From Pseudomonas sp. BGr12 (GTDB lineage Bacteria > Pseudomonadota > Gammaproteobacteria > Pseudomonadales > Pseudomonadaceae), in the NCBI RefSeq assembly GCF_030272895.1, contig NZ_JALRNF010000029.1, positions 1 to 64,000 on the forward strand: a stretch of DNA of 64,000 nucleotides, written 5' to 3'. Each line of letters begins with the position of its first letter. Within the stretch, counting starts at the first letter, position 1. The notes beneath the pieces were generated by a model. The model searched no databases, was not told where the DNA came from, and saw nothing but the letters and a program-made list of their open reading frames with translations. Shown piece by piece: positions 54,561 to 61,445 of this stretch. The position numbers and the translations under genes are program-made.

Positions 54561-54695
54561 ATGTCGCACACCCCCCTCACTCACGCTCGTCACACCGGTC
54601 GCCTGTCGCGCCCTGTGCTGGCTGTGGCCGAGTGCGCGACGGCGGCTCCCGCTGCATTTTATTTTGGGTATTGGTTTAGCCACAGGCGCCGCTGA
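54561..54695 (+). CDS. Leader peptide of the DAHP synthase attenuator
   Basis: A 44-codon reading frame with GGAGAG seven bases before its ATG. Near its end it reads A-F-Y-F-G-Y-W-F-S (codons 32-40; bases 54654-54680): six aromatic codons out of seven. The stop at 54693-54695 lies in the base of a GGGTAT/ATACCC pairing and just before the antiterminator segment. This is what a transcription-attenuation leader sensing charged Phe, Tyr and Trp tRNAs looks like. The next structural gene makes the first intermediate of aromatic amino-acid synthesis. Confidence 0.75.
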   Translation: MSHTPLTHARHTGRLSRPVLAVAECATAAPAAFYFGYWFSHRRR

Positions 54696-54720
54696 TACCC
54701 ACACCGGCGCCCACTTTCAA

Positions 54721-54783
54721 GGGGCCGCCGAACACGAGAATACTCAACCCCCGGTCGGCCCCCCGACCGGGGGTTTTGTTTTT
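54721..54783 (+). terminator. Attenuator: antiterminator arm and intrinsic terminator before DAHP synthase
   Basis: CCCCCGGTCGG (54748-54758), loop CCCC and CCGACCGGGGG (54763-54773) make a perfect 11-bp stem followed by TTTTGTTTTT. Upstream, GGGGCCG at 54721-54727 can pair with CGGCCCC at 54756-54762, which would break the terminator stem. A further hairpin, GGCGCC 54685-54690 with 54706-54711, lies between the leader codons and this arm. The layout gives mutually exclusive folds as in trp/phe attenuators. Confidence 0.8.
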
Positions 54784-54824
54784 CAAGGCCCCACGACAAC
54801 CGAACAGACACCGAGGATTACCCC

Positions 54825-54977
54825 ATGAACTACGCCACCTATTACCGTTACCCAAGCTTTACCGCCTGGCGATTTAGCCAATCCCGTTCGGGCCAGTCTG
54901 CCGCCTCCGATCGGTCAATTGTTGGTGGCACACCTACACAAGACGCCAATCAGGCCATCTGTCGAACACCTCGATAG
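54825..54977 (+). CDS. Second aromatic-rich small ORF upstream of DAHP synthase
   Basis: A 50-codon frame starting M-N-Y-A-T-Y-Y-R-Y-P-S-F-T-A-W-R-F: eight aromatic residues among the first 17, then an ordinary hydrophilic tail. GAGG lies about nine bases before the ATG. It starts after the attenuator terminator and ends 49 bp before the DAHP synthase start. It could be a second leader acting on translation or on a downstream structure, or a small protein. I know no family for it. Confidence 0.55.
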   Translation: MNYATYYRYPSFTAWRFSQSRSGQSAASDRSIVGGTPTQDANQAICRTPR

Positions 54978-55026
54978 GGCCGACAGCGCGGGCCAGAACC
55001 CGCCATCCGCCCAGGGATACCAGCAC

Positions 55027-56124
55027 ATGCAATCGTCCACTCTCGCTCTGCCACTGTCCGAACCCACCGCTGCCAACAACGCCGTCAGCCAGCGCCTGCC
55101 GAGCCCGTTGTTGCTCAAGCAGCAAATGCCGCTGTCCACCGCCCTCACCGCCCAGGTCCAGGCCCATCGCCAGGCCATACGCGCCATCCTCGACGGAAAA
55201 GACTCACGCCTGCTGTTGATCGTCGGCCCCTGCTCGCTGCATGACCCACGCTCGGCCCGCGAATACGCCCAGCGCCTGGCACAACTGGCCACCGAGGTCA
55301 GCGACCAGATGCTCCTGGTGATGCGCGCCTACGTCGAAAAACCGCGCACCACCGTCGGCTGGAAAGGCCTGGCCTACGATCCGCACCTCGATGGCAGCGA
55401 CGACATGCACGGCGGCATCGCCCTGTCCCGCGGCCTGATGCTGGCCATGCTCGAAGCCGGCCTGCCGGTGGCCACCGAGCTGCTGCAACCGATGGCGGCC
55501 GGCTACTTCGACGACCTGCTGAGCTGGGCGGCCATTGGCGCGCGCACCACCGAATCGCAGATTCACCGTGAGATGGTCAGCGGCCTGGACCTGCCCGTGG
55601 GCTTCAAGAACGGCACCGACGGCGGGGTCGGCATCGCCTGCGACGCGATTCGCAGCGCCGCCCACAGCCACCGCCACTTCGGCATGGACGTGCAGGGCTT
55701 CCCGGCGATCATCGAGACCCTGGGCAACCGCGACACCCACCTGGTGCTGCGCGGTGGCAGCAAGGGCCCCAACTACGACGCGCAAAGCATCGCCATGGCG
55801 CGCCAGGGCCTGGCCAAGGCCGGCGTCGCCGCACGGATCATGGTCGATTGCAGCCATGCCAACAGCGGCAAGGACCCGCTGCGTCAGCCCGAGGTGTTCA
55901 ACGCCGTGCTGGACCAACGCCTGCAGGGCGATCGTTCGTTGATCGGCATGATGCTCGAGAGCCACCTGTTCGACGGCTGCCAGGCACTGGGCAAGGAGCC
56001 GCTCAAATACGGCGTATCGATCACCGACGGTTGCCTGGGCTGGGAGGGCACTGAAGCCCTGTTGCGCCAGGCGGCAAGCGCATTGCGTGACATTGCGCAG
56101 GCAAAACCGCTGGCAATCGGGTAG
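55027..56124 (+). CDS. 3-Deoxy-7-phosphoheptulonate (DAHP) synthase, class I AroFGH type
   Basis: About 365 residues. It condenses phosphoenolpyruvate and erythrose 4-phosphate, the first step of the shikimate pathway. The motifs LLIVGPCSLHDPRSA, YVEKPRTTVGWKGL, GARTTESQIHREM, FKNGTDGG, LRGGSKGPNYD and VDCSHANSGKDP are those of class I enzymes. The ATG at 55027 is preferred (AGGGAT upstream); an in-frame start at 54919 overlaps the second small ORF. Which aromatic amino acid inhibits this isozyme cannot be read with certainty, so no letter is given. Expression is probably attenuated through the leader at 54561-54783. Confidence 0.9.
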   Translation: MQSSTLALPLSEPTAANNAVSQRLPSPLLLKQQMPLSTALTAQVQAHRQAIRAILDGKDSRLLLIVGPCSLHDPRSAREYAQRLAQLATEVSDQMLLVMRAYVEKPRTTVGWKGLAYDPHLDGSDDMHGGIALSRGLMLAMLEAGLPVATELLQPMAAGYFDDLLSWAAIGARTTESQIHREMVSGLDLPVGFKNGTDGGVGIACDAIRSAAHSHRHFGMDVQGFPAIIETLGNRDTHLVLRGGSKGPNYDAQSIAMARQGLAKAGVAARIMVDCSHANSGKDPLRQPEVFNAVLDQRLQGDRSLIGMMLESHLFDGCQALGKEPLKYGVSITDGCLGWEGTEALLRQAASALRDIAQAKPLAIG

Positions 56125-56156
56125 TCTCGGCACTTTCTTGCAAAGGAGTAACTCCC

Positions 56157-56438
56157 ATGGCCAAAGCCACTGCCCGTCACATCCTGGTTGCCTCTGAAGA
56201 GAAGTGCAACGAACTGAAGGCCCAGATCGAAGCTGGCGCCGACTTCGCCGAAATCGCCAAGGCCAACTCCACCTGCCCGTCCAGCCGCCAGGGCGGTGAC
56301 CTGGGCTCGTTCGGCCCGGGCCAGATGGTCAAGGAGTTCGACACCGTGGTATTCAGCGCCCCGGTCGGCACCGTCCAGGGCCCGGTGAAGACCCAGTTCG
56401 GCTACCACCTGCTGGAAGTGACCAGCCGTCAGGACTGA
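56157..56438 (+). CDS. ppiC: Parvulin-type peptidyl-prolyl isomerase PpiC
   Basis: A 93-residue cytoplasmic single-domain parvulin, the length of E. coli PpiC. ARHILVASEEKCNELK, GGDLGSFGPGQMVKEFD and FGYHLLEVTSR are the conserved blocks of the family, including the active-site His residues. AAAGGAG lies before the ATG. It is 32 bp downstream of the DAHP synthase gene and probably in its transcript, which would place it under the same attenuator. Confidence 0.92.
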   Translation: MAKATARHILVASEEKCNELKAQIEAGADFAEIAKANSTCPSSRQGGDLGSFGPGQMVKEFDTVVFSAPVGTVQGPVKTQFGYHLLEVTSRQD

Positions 56439-56456
56439 GTCGCACCCAGCATCCGG

Positions 56457-56488
56457 CCAAGGCTGTGCGAGCACACAAGCAGCCTTGG
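56457..56488. terminator. Possible bidirectional hairpin between convergent genes
   Basis: CCAAGGCTG and CAGCCTTGG form a 9-bp outer stem, with TGTGC/GCACA inside. It lies between ppiC and the convergent prolyl hydroxylase-like gene. No clear U-tract follows on either strand, so it may simply block 3' decay. Confidence 0.45.
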
Positions 56489-56493
56489 TCGGC

Positions 56494-57336
56494 TCATACG
56501 AATTCGCGTTCGCGCAGCCATTTCGTTGCCACCCATTTTTCACCCGCCACAACAGGACTGCCGCCATGCAACGAGCGGGTCGATGGGTCCGGCCTGTCGT
56601 AGCTGAAAAACAGCGCGCTTCCTCGCCTGGGCATGACCTCCAGGCCAACATCCGGGAACACCGTAGCGCCCCCCGCGTCCGGCGCCTGCAAATACATCAG
56701 CAACGTGGCGACACGCTGCCCGCCACTTGCCAGCACCTCTGAAGTCCCGGCACGCTCGGGTGAAAAATAGTCGTAATGCGGGGCGTATTGCGCACCCGGC
56801 AAATAGCGAAGTACCTGCAAGCCTTCAGCACATTCGACCGGCCATTGCAGCAACGCCGCAATACGCTGTTCCACTTGAGTGATCAGCGCGTTTTCACCTC
56901 GCTGGAAGAACATGCCGTCACTGGTTCGCTCCTCGCAGAGGATGTCCTTTCCGGAGTCCAGATCCAGGGTCAAGGACCGCTCCAGGCGCATGCGCGCCAT
57001 ACTGATCAGGCCTGTGCACTCGTCCTCGGACAACAGCTCATCGAACACAACGACCCGTGGGTGCTGCAGGGTTTGCAGCACTTGCACACGGCGGTCGCCG
57101 GCGTCGACATACATCGGTGAGCCGGACAGGTCCGGCCCTGGCATCGGCTTGCCAGGGTCGAGCGCTAACGCCTGGGCACTGGCGATACCCTGCTCTGCCA
57201 AGGCTTGCCTTGCTGCTCCATCACTCCAGCCCACCGACAACAGTTGGGTATACAACAGTGCATCAGGGTAATGGGCTGCGCGTTGCATCAAGATCCAATG
57301 ACGCAGTTGCTCCGTGATTCTTTGTTGCTGTCCCAT
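56494..57336 (-). CDS. Prolyl 4-hydroxylase-like Fe(II)/2-oxoglutarate oxygenase
   Basis: A 280-residue protein with a helical N-terminal part (1-60) and a P4Hc double-stranded beta helix (about 95-277). The facial triad is H187-x-D189 in GAQYAPHYDYF and H257 in TRSLHGGSPV; K267 in GEKWVATKW should bind 2-oxoglutarate. This spacing is that of collagen-type prolyl 4-hydroxylases and their bacterial relatives. The ATG at 57336 has AGGGAG seven bases upstream. The gene follows the RCC1 operon on the same strand but behind a terminator. The last operon product contains 15 consecutive prolines, so a substrate relation is possible but unproven. Confidence 0.85.
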   Translation of the reverse strand: MGQQQRITEQLRHWILMQRAAHYPDALLYTQLLSVGWSDGAARQALAEQGIASAQALALDPGKPMPGPDLSGSPMYVDAGDRRVQVLQTLQHPRVVVFDELLSEDECTGLISMARMRLERSLTLDLDSGKDILCEERTSDGMFFQRGENALITQVEQRIAALLQWPVECAEGLQVLRYLPGAQYAPHYDYFSPERAGTSEVLASGGQRVATLLMYLQAPDAGGATVFPDVGLEVMPRRGSALFFSYDRPDPSTRSLHGGSPVVAGEKWVATKWLREREFV

Positions 57337-57412
57337 ACTGAAACTCCCTGTGAACACCCACGGGCCGAGCGACGCTGCTGCGACATTCGCCAGGCGGACT
57401 TTCTACAGCACC

Positions 57413-57442
57413 AAAAAAAGGCGTGGCTGCGCTGGCCACGCC
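57413..57442 (-). terminator. Rho-independent terminator of the RCC1 operon
   Basis: On the minus strand GGCGTGGC and GCCACGCC form an 8-bp stem followed by seven T residues, ten bases after the stop codon of the 57452-59416 gene. It separates the operon from the prolyl hydroxylase-like gene. Confidence 0.88.
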
Positions 57443-57451
57443 CTGCTTCAG

Positions 57452-59416
57452 TTACACCTCTTCATCCAGTGGACGAGGTGTGATCCTCACCGCTCCCCGA
57501 GCACCCGGGCTGGTCGGGTCGTAATACTGATTCTGTACGTTACCGCCCCACAGCACATAAGTACCATCGCTGCGCCTAGCAGCGAATGATGGATCAATGT
57601 GTGGAGGTCGATCTGGTGGCGGCGGTGGTGGCGGTGGCGGTGGCGGCGGTGGTGGCGGCTGTACGACATAGGGATAGCGTTTGATCGAGTACAGCTCGAC
57701 GACACTGTCCTGCAGGTACCGCACCAGCTCGGGCGGAATCTCCCCGGCATCTTCCATGGCCAGCGTCGCGCCCCACACCAGTACCGCTCCCCTCACCACG
57801 CCTTGATCGACAATGACGCTGTAGGCACCATTGGTACAGTACACATCACGGATCAGGCTGGCCCTGAGCACCTGCTCGGTCGCGCCGGGCAGGTTGCCCC
57901 CATGCGTTGCGTATCCCCACGCCAGGACCTCAAGCGTCAGCCCCTCTTGATCAACGGCATAGAGAAAAAAGCTGACATCATTGGCCGCAATGCTGATCGC
58001 ACCGTCGACAGTGATAACCCGGCTACCCACACCCGAGGTGGCATGCCTGTTGACCGGGTAGCGCTGAAACAGGCTGGCAATCCGCTGATTCTGCTCCTTG
58101 CTCAGCGAAGCCCCCCCGTACAACGTAGCGCCCCAGGCTTCAACCTGCCCCGAGGCGTTGACGATTGTGAACGCCCAGCGGTTGGCCTTGCAAAGCACAA
58201 TATCACCTCGCCGCGCCAGTTCCGCAGCCGATGCCGACATCGTCCCGCCGCTTGCCGGAGCCCCCCAACTGTAAGCTCTTCGACGGTTGCGGGTGATAGC
58301 GACAAAGGCTTGCTCAGCGGCAATCACCGACAAGGCGCCGCCGTCATCGAGGATGGCTGTCAGCTGATCAATCGGGATGGTGCCGCCATCCCCTGCGGAG
58401 CCCCAGGCCACCACCTCCCCCCCTGTACCAATGGCGCAGAACGCACGTGGCCCGCAGATGATCCGCTCCACTATCATGGTATTGAGAACCGCGCGTACCT
58501 CCGGCGAAATACGCCCGCCTTGATGGATATGCCCCCAGGCATAGACCTTGCCCGACTGTGTGCGGACGGCAAAGGCCGTCTCGGTCGAATAGATCGCGGC
58601 GACGGGATCGGTGATCAGCGCAAGCTGGATGTCAGCAGGGACCTGTGCAGCAGGGTCGATGGCGCGACCAATGGCCCCGATGCGGTTGCTGTTGCCGGAA
58701 GGGTTGCGATACTCATAAACGATCACGCTGCGGTTGGTATAAACCGACTTGATGTTGCGCAGCGGCGGCAAATCGGCCGGGATATTCTGCCCCCAGACCA
58801 GCAACTGATTGGCTGACGTACCTGGAATATTGACCAGGATGGCGAAGTCCCGTTCGGTGGCAAAGGCCAGCACCCCCGGGTTGCTGATCAGGAAGTTGCG
58901 GATAAGTTCAGGAACATTCGCCCCCCAGGCAGCCTGACCTTCGATATAGGTCGTTCGGGTTGCCCCATCCAGCACAGCGAACGCGCCACCGGTCGAGACC
59001 AGGATACGGTCATCCGGCTCGGGGACATGAAAGGAGAAGTTGCCCTGCTGTTTCAGGTAACTGTTCTCGTTTTCCTCCGCGCTGATGCCCTGGAAACCGG
59101 ACGTCACCCGCACCGGTGGCGAGAAATACTCGGCCCCCAGCTCTCCGTTCATCGCCCGGGGCATGACCGAGAACTCCAGCAGCGCGCCGGCATGCTCGCT
59201 TAACAATTTGAAGTCCTGGGCGCTGGCAACCACCTGGTTGTTCAGGTACCAACGGTAGACCGATCCGGCTTCCGGCAAGGTGCCGTGGTATTCATAGCTG
59301 CCGCGCAAACTACCACCTATGCACGGCAAACCCATGACCAGCACTGCACTGGCAATAGGTGGCGCCCGCAAGGCGCGCTTGCGCTGTTGGCTGAGTAACG
59401 AAAGTGTCTCGCTCAT
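57452..59416 (-). CDS. RCC1-repeat protein with polyproline tract (third gene of the operon)
   Basis: A 654-residue protein without signal peptide or membrane helix. An N-terminal Ig-like part (about 25-115; VYRWYLNNQVVASAQDF) is followed by about ten RCC1-like repeats, each ending in a (V/L)xAWG-xxxxGG-x(I/L)P core, consistent with a beta-propeller. Between the last two repeats (about 587-601) are 15 prolines, encoded by mixed CCG/CCA codons, absent at the same place of the paralogue upstream. AAGGGAG precedes the ATG, which lies 4 bp after that gene. Function unknown; propeller proteins often bind proteins or glycans. Confidence 0.82.
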   Translation of the reverse strand: MSETLSLLSQQRKRALRAPPIASAVLVMGLPCIGGSLRGSYEYHGTLPEAGSVYRWYLNNQVVASAQDFKLLSEHAGALLEFSVMPRAMNGELGAEYFSPPVRVTSGFQGISAEENENSYLKQQGNFSFHVPEPDDRILVSTGGAFAVLDGATRTTYIEGQAAWGANVPELIRNFLISNPGVLAFATERDFAILVNIPGTSANQLLVWGQNIPADLPPLRNIKSVYTNRSVIVYEYRNPSGNSNRIGAIGRAIDPAAQVPADIQLALITDPVAAIYSTETAFAVRTQSGKVYAWGHIHQGGRISPEVRAVLNTMIVERIICGPRAFCAIGTGGEVVAWGSAGDGGTIPIDQLTAILDDGGALSVIAAEQAFVAITRNRRRAYSWGAPASGGTMSASAAELARRGDIVLCKANRWAFTIVNASGQVEAWGATLYGGASLSKEQNQRIASLFQRYPVNRHATSGVGSRVITVDGAISIAANDVSFFLYAVDQEGLTLEVLAWGYATHGGNLPGATEQVLRASLIRDVYCTNGAYSVIVDQGVVRGAVLVWGATLAMEDAGEIPPELVRYLQDSVVELYSIKRYPYVVQPPPPPPPPPPPPPPPDRPPHIDPSFAARRSDGTYVLWGGNVQNQYYDPTSPGARGAVRITPRPLDEEV

Positions 59417-59419
59417 GGC

Positions 59420-61435
59420 TCAACTCCCTTGACCGGACAATTGCGCCAACCGTTCAGACTCCCGCCCTGGCTCGAAGTACTGATTGACCAGGTCTCCTCC
59501 AGCGCCCCAGACCACATAACCAGGCGCCTGCTTGCGGGCGATGAACGCCGAGTTCACGATTGCAACGGAGGGTGCAGCAAAGGGAAGCCGCTTGATTGAA
59601 TACAGCTCGACCACGTCGCGCTGCAGTAACGCCTGCAAGTCGGCAGGCACCTCACCTGCGCCCCCTTGCGCGAGGGTCGCCCCCCAGCCGATGAATGCCC
59701 CCTGCACAACGCCCTGGCGAGCCAGAACGCCATAGGAGCGATTGGTACAGTAGACCGCATCGATGAGGCTGGCCTCCAGAACCTGCCGGGTCGCCTGGGG
59801 AAGGGTACCCCCGGCGGCCGTTTGTCCCCAGACGTGTACGGCCTCGGTCAAACCGAACTCATCTCGCGCCAACAAGAAGAAACTGGAGTCGTTGCTGTGC
59901 AGGCTGACTTCACCATCCACCGTGATCAACCGCGAGCTGGAGCGCCTGACGACGCTCTCGCAGGTGCAGCCCGGGCTGGCATGCGGTGTTCTTGGCGCAA
60001 GCTGCAGCAATCGCTCAGCAACCCGCCATTTCTCGAAAAGTTGTTCGATTCCAGGCTTGCAGCCGCTGTTTTCCAAGGCCCGCTGTGCGTCGAGCAACAC
60101 CGGCTCCGCGTCAGTTGGCGTATTACCCCCATAGCCCACGGTGCCCCAGGCAGCCGCCTGGCCAAACGCATTGACCATACAGAACGCCCAGGCCGCGGCA
60201 ACGCACATCACAATATTGCCGCGGGCATTGAGCTGCTGGGCCTCTGCCGAGAGCACGCCGCCATGGGCCGCATTACCCCAGACGACGACCCGTCCCGACT
60301 TGGTGATCACGCAGAACGCATTACGCGCGGCGATCACATGCCTGACGCCCCCGCCGATCATGATGGTTTCTATTTGCTGCGCGGTCAGCGTTCCACCACC
60401 ATCTTTATTGCCCCAGGCAACAATATTCAGTTCATTCGGATCGCCCCGGCGCAGCGGGCCGATCGCGCAAAACGCCGACGCCGTGGCATAGATCTCGGTA
60501 ACCCGCATCTGATCCAGGTACTGCCGGGTTTCAGCGTCTATGGTCCCGCCACCAAGTCCAAGCCCCCAAGCGTGGACATAGCTGTCCGTCGTGCGTACCG
60601 CAAAGGCGGTTTCAGTGGCATAGATGGCCTGTGGCAGATCGAACAGCAACTCTCGTTGAACCGCGTCAGGCACCCGACCACCATTGGCAGCATTACCCAG
60701 TGCACCGATCTTGTTGGCCGCTGGCGGGGGATTGTTGTAGATGAACGCCAAGGCCGAGCCATTGCTGTACACCGACTTGATGTTACGAGTGCCCACCTCT
60801 GGCGGTAATGTGGTCATCCAGGGTCCCCACACCAGCAACTGATTGGTGCCGGCATTGCTGACCACTGCCCCGAAGTCACTGCCCGTGGAGAACAACCGTA
60901 CTGCCGGATTGTTCTGTAGAAGCCGTTGAATATCGGCAGGAATGTTCGCGCCAAAGTCATTGCGTCCCAGGGCGAATACATTCTGGGCAAGCCCATCCTG
61001 TAACGCCAGGGCGCCGGCACTGGACACCAGCAGACGATCCGTCGGCTCCCGCTCATACATGGAAAAGCTCCCGTCCTGAGACAGGAAGCTGCCCTCCATT
61101 TCTCTCGGCGAGATACCCTGGAAGTCATCGTAGACCTGCAGCGTGTTCGACCAGGTCTCCAGCCCCAGCTCCTCGCTCACGGCCCGAGGCGTCACGGAAA
61201 ACTGCAGGTATTTGCCCAGGTGCTCCGCTGTCAGGGTCAGGCCCAACGTACTGGCCCCCGGGACGCCATCGATGTACCAACGATACACGGAGTCCTCTTC
61301 CGGGTTCTGTGCGTCATTGACATAGATGTAGCTGCCGCTGACCGTTCCGCCGACACGTGGCTCACCTATGATCGCCACGTTGTTGGCGACGGGAGCCGCC
61401 ATCGGCGCCTCAGAAGTTTTTTGCTGTTCGCTCAT
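59420..61435 (-). CDS. RCC1-repeat protein (second gene of the operon)
   Basis: About 671 residues, clearly a paralogue of the protein encoded next: the N-terminal Ig-like part has SVYRWYIDGVPGASTLGLTL and FSVTPRAVSEELGLE, then DDFQGIS, then about ten RCC1-like repeats (ATETAFAVRTTDSYVHAWG, IAARNAFCVITKSGRVVVWG are two). A Cys-containing insert (GCKPGIEQLF, CTCESVV) lies near residues 470-510. The ATG at 61435 is preferred because GAGGAA is six bases upstream and 10 bp separate it from the preceding stop. No export signal is visible and no function is known. Confidence 0.82.
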   Translation of the reverse strand: MSEQQKTSEAPMAAPVANNVAIIGEPRVGGTVSGSYIYVNDAQNPEEDSVYRWYIDGVPGASTLGLTLTAEHLGKYLQFSVTPRAVSEELGLETWSNTLQVYDDFQGISPREMEGSFLSQDGSFSMYEREPTDRLLVSSAGALALQDGLAQNVFALGRNDFGANIPADIQRLLQNNPAVRLFSTGSDFGAVVSNAGTNQLLVWGPWMTTLPPEVGTRNIKSVYSNGSALAFIYNNPPPAANKIGALGNAANGGRVPDAVQRELLFDLPQAIYATETAFAVRTTDSYVHAWGLGLGGGTIDAETRQYLDQMRVTEIYATASAFCAIGPLRRGDPNELNIVAWGNKDGGGTLTAQQIETIMIGGGVRHVIAARNAFCVITKSGRVVVWGNAAHGGVLSAEAQQLNARGNIVMCVAAAWAFCMVNAFGQAAAWGTVGYGGNTPTDAEPVLLDAQRALENSGCKPGIEQLFEKWRVAERLLQLAPRTPHASPGCTCESVVRRSSSRLITVDGEVSLHSNDSSFFLLARDEFGLTEAVHVWGQTAAGGTLPQATRQVLEASLIDAVYCTNRSYGVLARQGVVQGAFIGWGATLAQGGAGEVPADLQALLQRDVVELYSIKRLPFAAPSVAIVNSAFIARKQAPGYVVWGAGGDLVNQYFEPGRESERLAQLSGQGS

Positions 61436-61445
61436 GACTCGTTCC

